64,000 bases of DNA from Spirochaeta cellobiosiphila DSM 17781 (GCF_000426705.1 NZ_KE384554.1:354825-418824); one strand, 5' to 3'. Positions 8,671 through 18,341 are shown, numbered from the stretch's first letter. Numbers and translations are program-made. Notes: generated by a model not told the origin, from the letters alone.

Positions 8671-9893
8671 TTGAATACCTCCTTTACTTTCTGAAGGCCC
8701 TTAAACAATCTATCAACATCTTCTTTTGTATTATAGAAATAGAAGCTGGCTCTTGTTGTTCCAGGAACCCCCAATCGAATCATTAATGGCTGAGCACAAT
8801 GAAATCCTGTTCGCACAGCAATACCCTGATTATCCAAAATACTCCCTGTATCATGGGGATGAATATCACCTACATTGAAGCTAAAGACCCCCCCTCTGAA
8901 TGTGGTATCTTTTGGACCATACACGGTAATATCCGGATCCTGAGCCGCTAACTCAAGAGCATAATTTAATAAGGTCTTTTCGTGTGCCAGTACCTTATCC
9001 AGATCAATAGTATTAAGATACTCCAAAGCCTTTCCAAAAGCTAATACTCCGGCAATATTTGGTGTTCCTGCTTCAAACTTTTCAGGTGTGGGAAGATATT
9101 TTGCTTTGTCTTTTTTAACAGACTGAATCATATCTCCGCCGTAAAGAAAAGGTTTCATCTTATCAAGAAGATCTTTCTTACCATAGAGAACACCGACTCC
9201 TGTAGGCCCTAACATTTTGTGTGCACTAATAGCAAAAAAATCAGCATCCATTTCTATAAGATCAACTTTATGGTGACTCGCATACTGAGCGCCATCAACG
9301 ACCACAACAGCACCAACTTTATGTGCCGCTTCAATAACTTTCTTTATGGGAGGCATATAACCAGTTACATTGCTCATAGCAGTAATGGCCACAATTTTAG
9401 TCTTTTCATCGATGACTTTAGTTATAGAATCCTCATCTAAAGTAGCATCATCAAGTAAAGGAATAAAATCTAATGTTGCGCCCTTTCTCTGAGCCAATTC
9501 TTGCCAAGGGACAAGGTTAGAATGATGTTCCATCTCAGTAGCGACAATCTTATCACCTTTTTTTATAAACACATCGCCATAGCTGTAGGCAACCAGGTTC
9601 AAAGATTCAGAGGCATTTCTTGTAAAAATGATTTCCCTTTCGGATCGGGCATTTAAAAATTCAGCTACTTGTCTTCTAACATTTTCAAAATCCCATGTGG
9701 CTTTTTCACTAAACTCGTATACACCCCGCTTAATATTCGCCCCTAGATGCAGATAATAATCGGACTCAGCCTGGATAACTTGATTTGGCGTCAGACTAGT
9801 AGCCGCATTATCAAGATAGGAGAAGGGGTTCCCCCTCATCTCCTTATTTAATATAGGGAAGTCTTTTCTGTAAGTACTAAAGTCGTAACTCAT
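8667..9893 (-). CDS. sufS: Cysteine desulfurase SufS
   Basis: PLP enzyme that takes sulfur from cysteine to give a persulfide for cluster assembly. About 408 residues. Key features are the PLP lysine in SAHKMLGPTG (Lys226) and the catalytic Cys in TGFHCAQPL with the group II spacing, plus TEMEHHSNLVPW near residue 120. The ATG at 9893 is preferred because GGAGG stands before it; an upstream in-frame TTG would add five residues. It begins two bases after the sufD stop. Confidence 0.96.
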   Translation of the reverse strand: MSYDFSTYRKDFPILNKEMRGNPFSYLDNAATSLTPNQVIQAESDYYLHLGANIKRGVYEFSEKATWDFENVRRQVAEFLNARSEREIIFTRNASESLNLVAYSYGDVFIKKGDKIVATEMEHHSNLVPWQELAQRKGATLDFIPLLDDATLDEDSITKVIDEKTKIVAITAMSNVTGYMPPIKKVIEAAHKVGAVVVVDGAQYASHHKVDLIEMDADFFAISAHKMLGPTGVGVLYGKKDLLDKMKPFLYGGDMIQSVKKDKAKYLPTPEKFEAGTPNIAGVLAFGKALEYLNTIDLDKVLAHEKTLLNYALELAAQDPDITVYGPKDTTFRGGVFSFNVGDIHPHDTGSILDNQGIAVRTGFHCAQPLMIRLGVPGTTRASFYFYNTKEDVDRLFKGLQKVKEVFK

Positions 9894-9895
9894 GA

Positions 9896-11194
9896 TTATT
9901 CCTCCCAATTATAGACATTTTTATTGAGGTTTAATCCCGTCTTTTTCTCAGTCAAGTTATAGAGATAAGATTTGATCTCCGGATGATCATTTAGTAAGCT
10001 CATTTTATCGAGAATATCTCTGTAGAATGATCGTACTAGTAGTTCTTCAGCAGCCTTTTGGGTTAACCCTCTCGCCATGAGAAAGTACAATTCCTCTGGT
10101 TCTGTAGAAGATACAGTAGCACCGTGTGAACATTTAACATCATTTTCGATAATCTCCAATTGAGGAATAGCGTGGGTAAAGCAATCCTCTCCCAAAAGAA
10201 GGTTTTTATTTTCTTCATACCCTTCTGATCCTGAGGACCCTTTAGGGATTTTAATATTACCAGCAAAGATACTAGTAGCACTATCATATAGAACACAACG
10301 AAAGCTTGTATCTGAAATAGTCTCAGGAGCATGATGTTCTACGCTTAACTTTTCTCCTTGAACTTGCTTTCCCTGCGCAGTACTTATTCCATACATGTGG
10401 AATTCTGCTTTCCGTCCTTGAAGAGTATAATGTCCATCTACAAAAGACTGTTTAGCTCCCTGTGTAAAGAGGTAAGAACTAAACTTTGACTTAGTCTGCA
10501 TATAATAGGAATCAAACATATAGAATTGGCTATTGTCATCCGTTTCCTGATTAGTTAAAACTTCCCACTCAGCATTGTCCTCGATAACTCCTGTTGAATA
10601 AGGAATGATTACATTTTTACTATCTTCTTTAGCAATAAACTCAATAAGAATCTGTCCCTTGCTTCCTTTCTTTGCCCATAGATGAATCTGAGGTATCGCT
10701 ACAATTTTATCGCTTTGAGTGCTGAACTGAAACCTTAAGACATCACCTGAACTAAAATTTTCATCAGCAACGATGAATAAACCGTTTTGACTAAAGGCTT
10801 TGTTAAGAGATAATAACTTATTTTCCTTAACATCATTAGCTCTAGGCTTGTCTTTCGCCGCTCTTAATTTCGACAATTCTGTGTATCGTGTAATATATGT
10901 TTCATACTCTTTGAAGCCATCTCCTGATAGTTCACTTAGAGAGTAAACACTTACTCCAGAAGGAATTCCATCATACCCGATTTGGCAATCTTCTAGAGCT
11001 TTATCCAATAACACAGGGCTCAAGCGAACTCGACGCCATGCTTCATCAGGTTTACCAGGCATAGCTAATTCTACAAAAGATGTAGCAGATTTTTTGCGCC
11101 AGTTACTCCTTTCTGTTGATTCATTAAAGGAATCAATCATGTCAGCAGCACTTTGGTAATCTATTTTACCGATCTTTTCAAAAGTTGTTGTCAT
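9896..11194 (-). CDS. sufD: SufD, component of the SufBCD cluster scaffold
   Basis: 432 residues, SufD/SufB family with a beta-helix core ending in the family pattern CSHGATVSS followed by LTQKAAEELLVRSF. With SufB and SufC it builds Fe-S clusters. Position between sufB and sufS, four bases after sufB, supports SufD over a second SufB. The family C-terminal His of CSHGA is present. Confidence 0.94.
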   Translation of the reverse strand: MTTTFEKIGKIDYQSAADMIDSFNESTERSNWRKKSATSFVELAMPGKPDEAWRRVRLSPVLLDKALEDCQIGYDGIPSGVSVYSLSELSGDGFKEYETYITRYTELSKLRAAKDKPRANDVKENKLLSLNKAFSQNGLFIVADENFSSGDVLRFQFSTQSDKIVAIPQIHLWAKKGSKGQILIEFIAKEDSKNVIIPYSTGVIEDNAEWEVLTNQETDDNSQFYMFDSYYMQTKSKFSSYLFTQGAKQSFVDGHYTLQGRKAEFHMYGISTAQGKQVQGEKLSVEHHAPETISDTSFRCVLYDSATSIFAGNIKIPKGSSGSEGYEENKNLLLGEDCFTHAIPQLEIIENDVKCSHGATVSSTEPEELYFLMARGLTQKAAEELLVRSFYRDILDKMSLLNDHPEIKSYLYNLTEKKTGLNLNKNVYNWEE

Positions 11195-11198
11195 ATAT

Positions 11199-12626
11199 CT
11201 AACCTATTGATCCTTCCATCTCAAGCTGAATGAGTCTGTTCAATTCTACTGCATATTCCATGGGAAGCTCTTTAGTAAACTCCTCAAGGAAACCATTTAC
11301 GACCATCATCATGGCATCATTTTCCGGTATTCCCCTACTCATTAGGTAGAAAATAGCTTCATCTGAGACCTTTCCGACGGTTGCTTCATGAGCAATGTTT
11401 ACATCCTTACGTTCTCTCACCTCGATAGTGGGGTACGTATCAGATTCGGAATAATCATCAAGAAGTAGAGCATCACATTCAACATCACTCTTAATATGAC
11501 TTGCCCCTTTCTTAACTTCTATCTTACCTCTATAGGAAGCTCTTCCTCCATCCTGAGATATTGACTTACTTGTTATGGAGGAGGTTGTGTGGGGAGCCAT
11601 ATGGATCATCTTACCACCAGCATCCTGACGTTGACCTTTGGAAGCATATCCAATAGACATAATACGTCCGGAAGCACCTGGTTCTTCTAAAAGAACACTT
11701 GGATATTTCATAGTGGTTTTTGACCCAATGTTACCATCCATCCATTCAACAGTTGCATTTTTTTTGGCAGAAGCTCTTTGAGTAACTAAGTTATACACAT
11801 TGGTTGACCAGTTCTGAATGGTTGTATAACGAAGGTAGGCATCTTCCATAGCGAATAATTCTATAACACCAGTGTGAAAACTGTCCTTTGTATAGGTAGG
11901 GGCTGTACATCCTTCGATATAGTGAACACTGGCTCCTTTATCAGCAATGATCATTGTCCGTTCAAATTGTCCCATCGCTTCTGCATTAATTCGGAAGTAT
12001 GCCTGTAAGGGAATGTCAACTTTTACACCTTCAGGTACATAGATAAAGCTTCCACCTGACCAGGCTGCAGAATTTAATGCAGCGAACTTATTATCATCAG
12101 GGGGAACAATGGTAGCAAAATACTTGCGGAAAAGGTCCTCATGCTTTTTTAGAGCCGAATCAATATCAAGGAAAATAACTCCCTTCTTCTCAAGATCTTC
12201 TTGAATACTATGATAGACTACTTCTGATTCAAACTGTGCACTTACTCCTGCTAAGAACTTACGTTCTGCTTCAGGAATCCCTAATCTGTCAAAGGTATCT
12301 TTAATATCTTCTGGAACGTCGTCCCAATTGTTATATTGTTTATCAGAAGCAGAAGCATAAAGGTACAAATCGGCATAATTGATACCTTCAAAGATACTAC
12401 TATCAATCCATGTGGGATCAGGCATAGCATTAAATTTGGCTAAAGCGCCTAATCGAAAGTCAAGCATCCATTTGGGTTCATCTTTTTTTGTACTGATGGC
12501 GCGTATAACATCTTCGCTTAACCCTTTATTTGTATCTAGCAAATACTTTGATGAATCAGTTTTCCAACCATAGAGTTCATCAAAATTCTTATTTATATCA
12601 GCAACTTGGTTATCTGTTTGTGACAT
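11199..12626 (-). CDS. sufB: SufB, Fe-S cluster scaffold
   Basis: 475 residues, as expected for SufB. It shows the family segments WSGGSFIYVPEGVKVDIPLQ, YIEGCTAP, the core pattern MIHMAPHTTSSITSKSIS and HEATVGKVSDEAIFYLMSRG. SufB receives sulfur and assembles the cluster together with SufC (ATPase) and SufD. The start is an ATG with a TAGGAG ribosome site ten bases after sufC ends. Confidence 0.97.
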   Translation of the reverse strand: MSQTDNQVADINKNFDELYGWKTDSSKYLLDTNKGLSEDVIRAISTKKDEPKWMLDFRLGALAKFNAMPDPTWIDSSIFEGINYADLYLYASASDKQYNNWDDVPEDIKDTFDRLGIPEAERKFLAGVSAQFESEVVYHSIQEDLEKKGVIFLDIDSALKKHEDLFRKYFATIVPPDDNKFAALNSAAWSGGSFIYVPEGVKVDIPLQAYFRINAEAMGQFERTMIIADKGASVHYIEGCTAPTYTKDSFHTGVIELFAMEDAYLRYTTIQNWSTNVYNLVTQRASAKKNATVEWMDGNIGSKTTMKYPSVLLEEPGASGRIMSIGYASKGQRQDAGGKMIHMAPHTTSSITSKSISQDGGRASYRGKIEVKKGASHIKSDVECDALLLDDYSESDTYPTIEVRERKDVNIAHEATVGKVSDEAIFYLMSRGIPENDAMMMVVNGFLEEFTKELPMEYAVELNRLIQLEMEGSIG

Positions 12627-12636
12627 GGTATTTCTC

Positions 12637-13404
12637 CTAATTATCAGATCCGATAACAGCTTCGAACCCTTGTTCGATGATGTTCTTGCTTAACTCTGGA
12701 CCGCCGGATTTTACAATCTTTCCGTTTTTCATGATATGAACCTTGTCAGGAGTTATAAAGTCAAGAACCTTGTTATAGTGAGTAATAATAAGGTAACTTC
12801 TATCAGAACCGGATTGAGCTTTTATGTTTTCAAACACTAGCTTAAGAGCATCAATATCCAATCCAGAATCTGTTTCATCTAGAATGGCCAACTTAGGATT
12901 GAGAAGATTCATCTGAACCATTTCGGTTCTCTTCTTCTCACCACCGGAAAAACCATCATTTAGAGAACGGCTTAAGAATTCCCTTGGAATATTAAGCTGA
13001 GTCATTACTTCATCCAATTCATTTTTGAAAGTTCTAAAGGGGACTTCCTCACCTCGTGTGGCTTCAACAGCACTTTTTAGAAAAGTACCTAAAGGAAGCC
13101 CCTGAATCGTATCGGGATATTGGAAAGCCAAAAACAATCCTTCTCTCGCCCGTTCATCAACTTCCATATCTAATAAATCTTTTCCATTAAAAGTAACGTC
13201 TCCCCCTATCACTTCATGACTGGGATGTCCCATTAAAACATTACTTAATGTACTTTTACCGGAACCATTAATACCCATTAGTACATGGATTTCACCGGAT
13301 TTTATAGTTAAATCAACCCCTTTAAGGATTTCCTTCTTTGCTTCAGTATGGGATTCTTCGACCTGACTCCGTAGGCCTTTAACGTCCAAAATAGTCTCTG
13401 ACAC
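12637..13404 (-). CDS. sufC: SufC, ATPase of the SufBCD complex
   Basis: 255-residue ABC-type ATPase without membrane segments. Walker A GINGSGKST, the signature FSGGEKKR typical of SufC, and Walker B LAILDETDSGLD are present. It drives the SufBCD scaffold. The start is a GTG at 13404 with AAGGAG upstream, overlapping the end region of the Rrf2 gene by sequence use of its ribosome site: the Rrf2 stop codon lies within AAGGAGTAA. Confidence 0.97.
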   Translation of the reverse strand: MSETILDVKGLRSQVEESHTEAKKEILKGVDLTIKSGEIHVLMGINGSGKSTLSNVLMGHPSHEVIGGDVTFNGKDLLDMEVDERAREGLFLAFQYPDTIQGLPLGTFLKSAVEATRGEEVPFRTFKNELDEVMTQLNIPREFLSRSLNDGFSGGEKKRTEMVQMNLLNPKLAILDETDSGLDIDALKLVFENIKAQSGSDRSYLIITHYNKVLDFITPDKVHIMKNGKIVKSGGPELSKNIIEQGFEAVIGSDN

Positions 13405-13407
13405 ACT

Positions 13408-13836
13408 TTACTCCTTACAAATTGCGTTTGTTGAAGTATTGGCCTCGGCCAATAACTCAGCTACAGGTATTTGACCCAATAACTGTTCGATTCGATTGCC
13501 CAACCTTTGGATGGGTAACATGACGTCACAGTTTTCATATAGCAAACAGCTGTCCGAATGTATGCAATTATGAAAACCATTTTCCCCTAATACAGCGGAA
13601 TTTAAGTCCAAGTAAGACAGGCAATTTAAATCCTGCTCTAGATAATATCCACCTTTAGGACCTTGTATTGAACTGATAATCCCAGCTCTTACGAGACTCT
13701 GCAGGACTTTGGCAATATGTTCTAAAGGCAAATTAAATTTCTCTGCAATCTCCCTTGAACTTGTTGGCCCTTCTTGTTCCTTGATATAATTCAAGGTAAT
13801 AAGAGCATAACTAATTCTTTTATGGATCTTTAGCAT
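13408..13836 (-). CDS. Rrf2-family transcriptional regulator, IscR-like cysteine set
   Basis: 142 residues. A winged-helix DNA-binding region (about 1-65, SREIAEKFNLPLEHIAKVLQ) is followed by three cysteines at 91, 97 and 103 (CX5CX5C), the same spacing as the [2Fe-2S] ligands of IscR. It is the first gene of the suf operon and most likely senses Fe-S status and controls suf transcription. The exact operator is not identified. The name SufR could apply by role, but the family is not the cyanobacterial SufR. Confidence 0.9.
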   Translation of the reverse strand: MLKIHKRISYALITLNYIKEQEGPTSSREIAEKFNLPLEHIAKVLQSLVRAGIISSIQGPKGGYYLEQDLNCLSYLDLNSAVLGENGFHNCIHSDSCLLYENCDVMLPIQRLGNRIEQLLGQIPVAELLAEANTSTNAICKE

Positions 13837-13862
13837 TCACCTTACCTTATCTTTTTCATAAT

Positions 13863-13891
13863 ATACTAATCACAAGTAAAGAAAAGGTCAA
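13863..13891 (-). promoter_or_regulatory. Promoter of the suf operon
   Basis: TTGACC (13886-13891), 17 bases, TAGTAT (13863-13868) on the minus strand, about 27 bases before the Rrf2 gene start. The start ATG is preceded by GGTAAGGTGA. Any Rrf2 operator would be expected across this promoter, but I cannot define one. Confidence 0.65.
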
Positions 13892-13959
13892 TTAATACGA
13901 CATTATTTGTCTTATTAAATTATACATTGATTCCTAGTATCAATGACAAGCCCCTATTG

Positions 13960-13981
13960 GATAGATAGACAAATATCTATC
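13960..13981 (+). promoter_or_regulatory. Perfect inverted repeat upstream of the dtxR-type gene, candidate operator
   Basis: GATAGATA-GACAAA-TATCTATC, two perfect 8-base arms with a 6-base spacer, ends 32 bases before the regulator start. This is the -35 region if transcription starts near the ATG. Inverted repeats of about this size are normal for DtxR/MntR dimers, but the sequence is not the classical DtxR box. Confidence 0.6.
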
Positions 13982-14013
13982 TTCGATAAATATTTAAGTT
14001 ATGCTAATATGTA

Positions 14014-14457
14014 ATGATGAAAAGTACTTTAAAACTTTCTCCAAGTCTTGAAGACTATCTGGAAGCAATATTGGCCTTAGAGACTAAATACAGAGTTGCC
14101 CGTGTAAAGGATATAGCAGAAGCTCTATCAGTACAGATGCCTTCTGTCACAGGAGCTTTAAAAACGTTAAAAAAGAAAGAACTTGTGAATTATGAAAAGA
14201 ATTCCTTTATCAGTTTAACCGAAGAAGGCTTAAACATAGCTAAATCGGTCAAAAAGCGACATGTAGTTCTTACTAATTTTCTTCATAAAGTTCTATGCTA
14301 TCCCGAAGAGGAGGCTTCAGATATTGCTTGTAAGATGGAACATACCATAGATCCGGAGATAGCCGATCGTTTTGATCAATTAAATACTTACTTAGACAGG
14401 GAAGTGTTTAGTGCTTCCCATTTTAATTTTGACAAGTGGAAGGAACAGATTATCTGA
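14014..14457 (+). CDS. DtxR/MntR-family metal-dependent repressor
   Basis: 147 residues: winged helix (about 1-70, ARVKDIAEALSVQMPSVTGALK) and the metal-binding dimerisation domain (75-145). Ligand positions resemble DtxR: SLEDYLE near residue 14, His83, and C106-x-x-E109-H110 in ACKMEH, equal to DtxR C102, E105 and H106. Cys at that place suggests iron; MntR has Glu. The third SH3-like domain is absent. No ribosome site precedes the ATG. The stop overlaps the pyrK start (TGATG). It is divergent from the suf operon, so it may control iron-related genes here. Confidence 0.88.
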   Translation: MMKSTLKLSPSLEDYLEAILALETKYRVARVKDIAEALSVQMPSVTGALKTLKKKELVNYEKNSFISLTEEGLNIAKSVKKRHVVLTNFLHKVLCYPEEEASDIACKMEHTIDPEIADRFDQLNTYLDREVFSASHFNFDKWKEQII

Positions 14458-15212
14458 TGGAGATCTTTAAAACAACCATAACAAGTCAGAGAAAAATCTC
14501 TCGTGACTACTATGAAATGAATTTTTATTGGCCTGAGGTTTATAAACAGCCTCAGCCAGGTCAATATTTCACTATTCGAGTGGAGGATGGCATATCTCCC
14601 TTATTAAGAAGACCCTTTGCTTTTAGTGGGTATAATAAAACAGATCGAGAAGCCTCTTTTATTTACCAAACCAGAGGGTTATCAACTCAACTACTTACAG
14701 AAAAACAAGAGGGTGATTTCATTGATATCATGGCCCCATTGGGGAATCATTTTGTTGATACGGACAAACCTATTTTTAGCTTAGCTGGTGGAATTGGAAC
14801 CGGCCCCATGGTTTACTGGTCTAACTATCTAGCTTCAAAGGGCAAAAAAAGTACTCTTATACTGGGAGTTCGGACCAAGGAACTTATTCCTCAACTTAAT
14901 CTTGACCCGCTTGTTCAACTAGAAATATGTACAGATGATGGTTCTCAAGGCTTCCATGGGACGACAATTGATAGATTAAAAACATTGGTCAATCAAGATT
15001 CCGGTCTCTATGGTTGTGGACCTGCAGGTATGTTAAAAGCAATGAGCCAACTAAATAATTTCAATCATGAAGTATGGGTCAGTATGGAAGAATATATGGC
15101 CTGTGCGGTCGGAGCCTGTATGGGTTGCGTTGTTGATCTACAATCTGGAGAAAAAGCCAGGGTATGTGTTGAAGGTCCGATAATGGAAGGAAAAACAATA
15201 AAATGGACATAA
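14457..15212 (+). CDS. pyrK: Dihydroorotate dehydrogenase B, electron-transfer subunit PyrK
   Basis: 251 residues with FAD/NAD(P)-binding ferredoxin-reductase fold: RRPFAFSGYN for FAD, GGIGTGPMVYW for nucleotide and GCGPAGML near the end. The C-terminal [2Fe-2S] ligands follow (CAVGACMGC and a later CVEGP). It passes electrons from dihydroorotate oxidation to NAD. The ATG at 14457 lies in the dtxR stop (TGATG), which explains translation without its own ribosome site. Next to pyrD, which overlaps by ten bases. Confidence 0.95.
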   Translation: MEIFKTTITSQRKISRDYYEMNFYWPEVYKQPQPGQYFTIRVEDGISPLLRRPFAFSGYNKTDREASFIYQTRGLSTQLLTEKQEGDFIDIMAPLGNHFVDTDKPIFSLAGGIGTGPMVYWSNYLASKGKKSTLILGVRTKELIPQLNLDPLVQLEICTDDGSQGFHGTTIDRLKTLVNQDSGLYGCGPAGMLKAMSQLNNFNHEVWVSMEEYMACAVGACMGCVVDLQSGEKARVCVEGPIMEGKTIKWT

Positions 15213-16111
15213 CAGTACGGATTGGGAATAAAACTCTTAAAAATCCAGTAGGTGTAGCCTCTGGAACCTTTGGGTATGGACAGGAATACGCACCCTTCTT
15301 GGATATCAATAATCTGGGAGCAATATATACAAAAGCAATCACACCAGAAGTACGGGAAGGGAACCCTACCCCTCGTATAGTAGAGACTCCAGGAGGAATG
15401 CTGAATGCCATTGGCTTAGCCAATGTAGGATTAGATAACTTTATTAGCCAGAAGTTACCTTTTTTGAAGAAATATCAGGGTGCTACCATCGTAAATGTGG
15501 CAGGAAGATCAGAAGAAGATTACTGTCAGGTAGTAGAAAGGCTGAATGGGTTTGAAGAGGTATGGGGATATGAAATTAACATCTCCTGTCCTAATGTGAA
15601 ATGTGGAGGAATAAGCTTCGGAACAGATCCTGTATTAGTAGAAAGTCTGGTTGGACAACTCCGTAAGCGTACTCAAAAACCCCTAATCATAAAACTCACT
15701 CCTAATGTTACAGATATAACAATAACAGCAAAAGCAGCTGTTTCTGGTGGAGCAGACGCACTGAGTTGTATTAATACCTTAAAGGGTATGCTTATTGATA
15801 CAAAATCAAAAAAGCCTGTTTTATCTAATGTTACAGGAGGTTTATCGGGACCAGCCATACTACCTGTAGGCATAGCACTTACCTACCAAGTGGCTAAAGC
15901 CGTTGATATTCCTATTGTAGGCTTAGGAGGAATTATGACAGCTAATGATGCTATTCAATATTTGTTGGCTGGAGCCAGTGCAGTTCAAATCGGAACGGCT
16001 AACTTTGTAGATCCCACTATTACAGAACAGGTGTTAGAAGGAATTATTAATTATATGAAACAGGAGAAACTAGAAAAAATCGAAGATTTCCACCAGTTTC
16101 TCCTTGCTTAA
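15203..16111 (+). CDS. pyrD: Dihydroorotate dehydrogenase B, catalytic subunit
   Basis: 302 residues, class 1B. It forms orotate from dihydroorotate using FMN, step four of pyrimidine synthesis. The pattern ISCPNVKCGG carries the catalytic Cys, and the C-terminal phosphate loop VGLGGIMTANDA is present. Located directly after pyrK, as in other class 1B enzymes. No other pyr gene is in the window. Confidence 0.96.
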   Translation: MDITVRIGNKTLKNPVGVASGTFGYGQEYAPFLDINNLGAIYTKAITPEVREGNPTPRIVETPGGMLNAIGLANVGLDNFISQKLPFLKKYQGATIVNVAGRSEEDYCQVVERLNGFEEVWGYEINISCPNVKCGGISFGTDPVLVESLVGQLRKRTQKPLIIKLTPNVTDITITAKAAVSGGADALSCINTLKGMLIDTKSKKPVLSNVTGGLSGPAILPVGIALTYQVAKAVDIPIVGLGGIMTANDAIQYLLAGASAVQIGTANFVDPTITEQVLEGIINYMKQEKLEKIEDFHQFLLA

Positions 16112-16118
16112 TTCCTAT

Positions 16119-18341
16119 CTATTCTAAGAGGTCAACTATACTTGCCGCCTTTACAAAAAGTACGGGTGGCAATTTTTCATATTTCTCCAACTCTTTTGTG
16201 AAATACATTTTATCTAATGAAAACATTTTGGCTAAACCACCAGCTTTCTGGCCTGGCATCCCCATAAGAATCAGATTGGCATCAGAAGAATGAACTTCTA
16301 GGGTTGTCTGAAATGACTCATCACTTTCAGGAAGGATAAGCACTTCCCCTTTTAAACGTGCACCATCCAATAAAGTCGTCATTTCCTGTCTTGCTTTTTC
16401 CTCTAGCTCTCCATGGAACAACTTACGGATGACCCTTATATGCCGTCGATGACCATGCTCTGATTCACTTATTATATAGGAAAGAAGAGCCATAAGATTA
16501 CCGTTTTCTTTACCTTTCCACCATACATCAATACGATCTTCTGCGGCATCTGCAATTTTCCCTGGTTTCATTAATAGGACGTTCTTGCCCAAATGCACAA
16601 GTTTTTCAATAATTGCCGTAAAATTCAGACGAGAATCTACTGGCAATATTACTGTATTCATGGATAAGCCCCCAGGAATTGCGGCCTGTGATACTGAAAT
16701 AATGGAACGACTGTAATCATCACCATCCACATCCAGGATCTGAGCACCTTTGGGCATAGTGAAATACATTTCATCATCCTTTGCAGCTTTAAGAACATTG
16801 ACCAAACTCATCCCTTTGAATCGAGAAATTTGTTCAGACATTATAAGAGCTTGCTCTGATTCTTCACTTCTATCGGAAAAACAAAAGATTCCCACAATAG
16901 GACGCCAGTTCTTAGTCCCCTGAATGATACGTCCAATTCGGGTATTCCCCCAATTGATGATACGGAAAAGTAATCCCCACCAGACTCCTTCTAATTTATT
17001 GTTCGATTTAAATCTAAGAAGAAGAAGGAATATCAATAACTGACTGGCAAAGACTAATGCACCAACTATAATATTAAACATGGCTATGACCATCATACAG
17101 ACTAAGAATCCGTATAAGCTAATAGACCAATGACCTTTATTAGTTGGTCTAAAAGAAGGGTTACCACTTATTCTTTCGAAGAAAGCAGCTAAATTAACCC
17201 ATCCATAGACAACAAGGAAACAAATACCTACTACGGTTGAAATGGTACCTACATCACCAGACCATATTATGGGGATAACAATGGCCAAGGTTAAGACAGT
17301 AGCCCATCTAGGTTCCTTTCCATTTGGAGTAAAATCCCTTGCTAGAAAATTCAGGAACTTGGGAAGTATATTATCATTGGCCAAAGCCTGTGAAGTTCTA
17401 GGTGCTGTCATAAAATAACTAAGAGCACTAGAACCGGTTGCAAATAGAATTCCCATTAGTAATATTACAGGAATAAAAGGCACACCTCTAAATAGGTCAA
17501 CGACGTCAGGTACATTTTCTCCAACACCTATCAAACGATGCTGCTCCACTAAGCTAAAGACAACAACAACAGCTAAATATATTAAAGTGGTAATTCCAAT
17601 AGCAGTAAAAGTACCCTTACCTAAACTTTTCCTAGGGTCCTTTAAAGAGCCACTCATGCCGACACCAGCATCTATACCTGTTACAGCTGGGAAAAACATG
17701 GTAAAGGCAGCCCAAAAGCCTAATCCTCCCATAACTCCTCGCCAGTTGACTGTATCTGTAAATATGGGATTTCCTTGGACTCCAACAGGATTAATCAAAG
17801 GACTGATCATAATAGCCCCGACTGAGACAGATAAAATAAGGAATATAACCATTTGGATTTTTACAATAAAATCAGCGCCGGCAATGGCCGCGATAAAGGA
17901 TATCAATGCTATTATTGTGGCTATCACTTGCTTCTGTTCTAAAATTGTTAGTCCCATCTGATCTACGTATTGAGCTACGAAAGGTAACTTACTTATGATG
18001 GGCTGTAAAGGTGTTGCAAAACCTATACAATAAAAACCAATAGAAACAGACTGAGCTAAAAATAATTGTATACCAATAGATCCACCAAAAGCCTTGCCAA
18101 GTGAACGTTTAGCAATCGCATACATTCCTCCTGGTCCAACATTTTGTAAATTAGTCGTACAATCACTTATTGAGAAAGCTGTGGCCAAAGTGGCTGTATT
18201 ACTCAATACAATAATAGCGATCATTTCTATGATTCCCATTCTACCAACCAGGTTAGGCAAAATCAGGAAAAGTACTGCTCCTAGGATAGCCTCAAAGGAA
18301 GGGACAAATACTCCCGAGAAGGTTCCAAATTTTTTCATCAT
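16119..18341 (-). CDS. SLC12-like (cation-chloride cotransporter family) APC-superfamily transporter
   Basis: 740 residues. About twelve membrane segments cover residues 10-435, with the APC-fold start GAVLFLILPNLVGRMG and VGPGGMYAIAKRSLG. A cytoplasmic C-terminal half begins KNWRPIVGIFCF, which is the SLC12 pattern, and later has NTVILPVD and MYFTKELEKYEKLPPVLFV. Human-type members move Na, K and Cl together. Substrates here are not known. The start is an ATG after GGAGGAATG; the gene is convergent with pyrD (7-base gap) and divergent from the YehS gene. Confidence 0.8.
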   Translation of the reverse strand: MMKKFGTFSGVFVPSFEAILGAVLFLILPNLVGRMGIIEMIAIIVLSNTATLATAFSISDCTTNLQNVGPGGMYAIAKRSLGKAFGGSIGIQLFLAQSVSIGFYCIGFATPLQPIISKLPFVAQYVDQMGLTILEQKQVIATIIALISFIAAIAGADFIVKIQMVIFLILSVSVGAIMISPLINPVGVQGNPIFTDTVNWRGVMGGLGFWAAFTMFFPAVTGIDAGVGMSGSLKDPRKSLGKGTFTAIGITTLIYLAVVVVFSLVEQHRLIGVGENVPDVVDLFRGVPFIPVILLMGILFATGSSALSYFMTAPRTSQALANDNILPKFLNFLARDFTPNGKEPRWATVLTLAIVIPIIWSGDVGTISTVVGICFLVVYGWVNLAAFFERISGNPSFRPTNKGHWSISLYGFLVCMMVIAMFNIIVGALVFASQLLIFLLLLRFKSNNKLEGVWWGLLFRIINWGNTRIGRIIQGTKNWRPIVGIFCFSDRSEESEQALIMSEQISRFKGMSLVNVLKAAKDDEMYFTMPKGAQILDVDGDDYSRSIISVSQAAIPGGLSMNTVILPVDSRLNFTAIIEKLVHLGKNVLLMKPGKIADAAEDRIDVWWKGKENGNLMALLSYIISESEHGHRRHIRVIRKLFHGELEEKARQEMTTLLDGARLKGEVLILPESDESFQTTLEVHSSDANLILMGMPGQKAGGLAKMFSLDKMYFTKELEKYEKLPPVLFVKAASIVDLLE

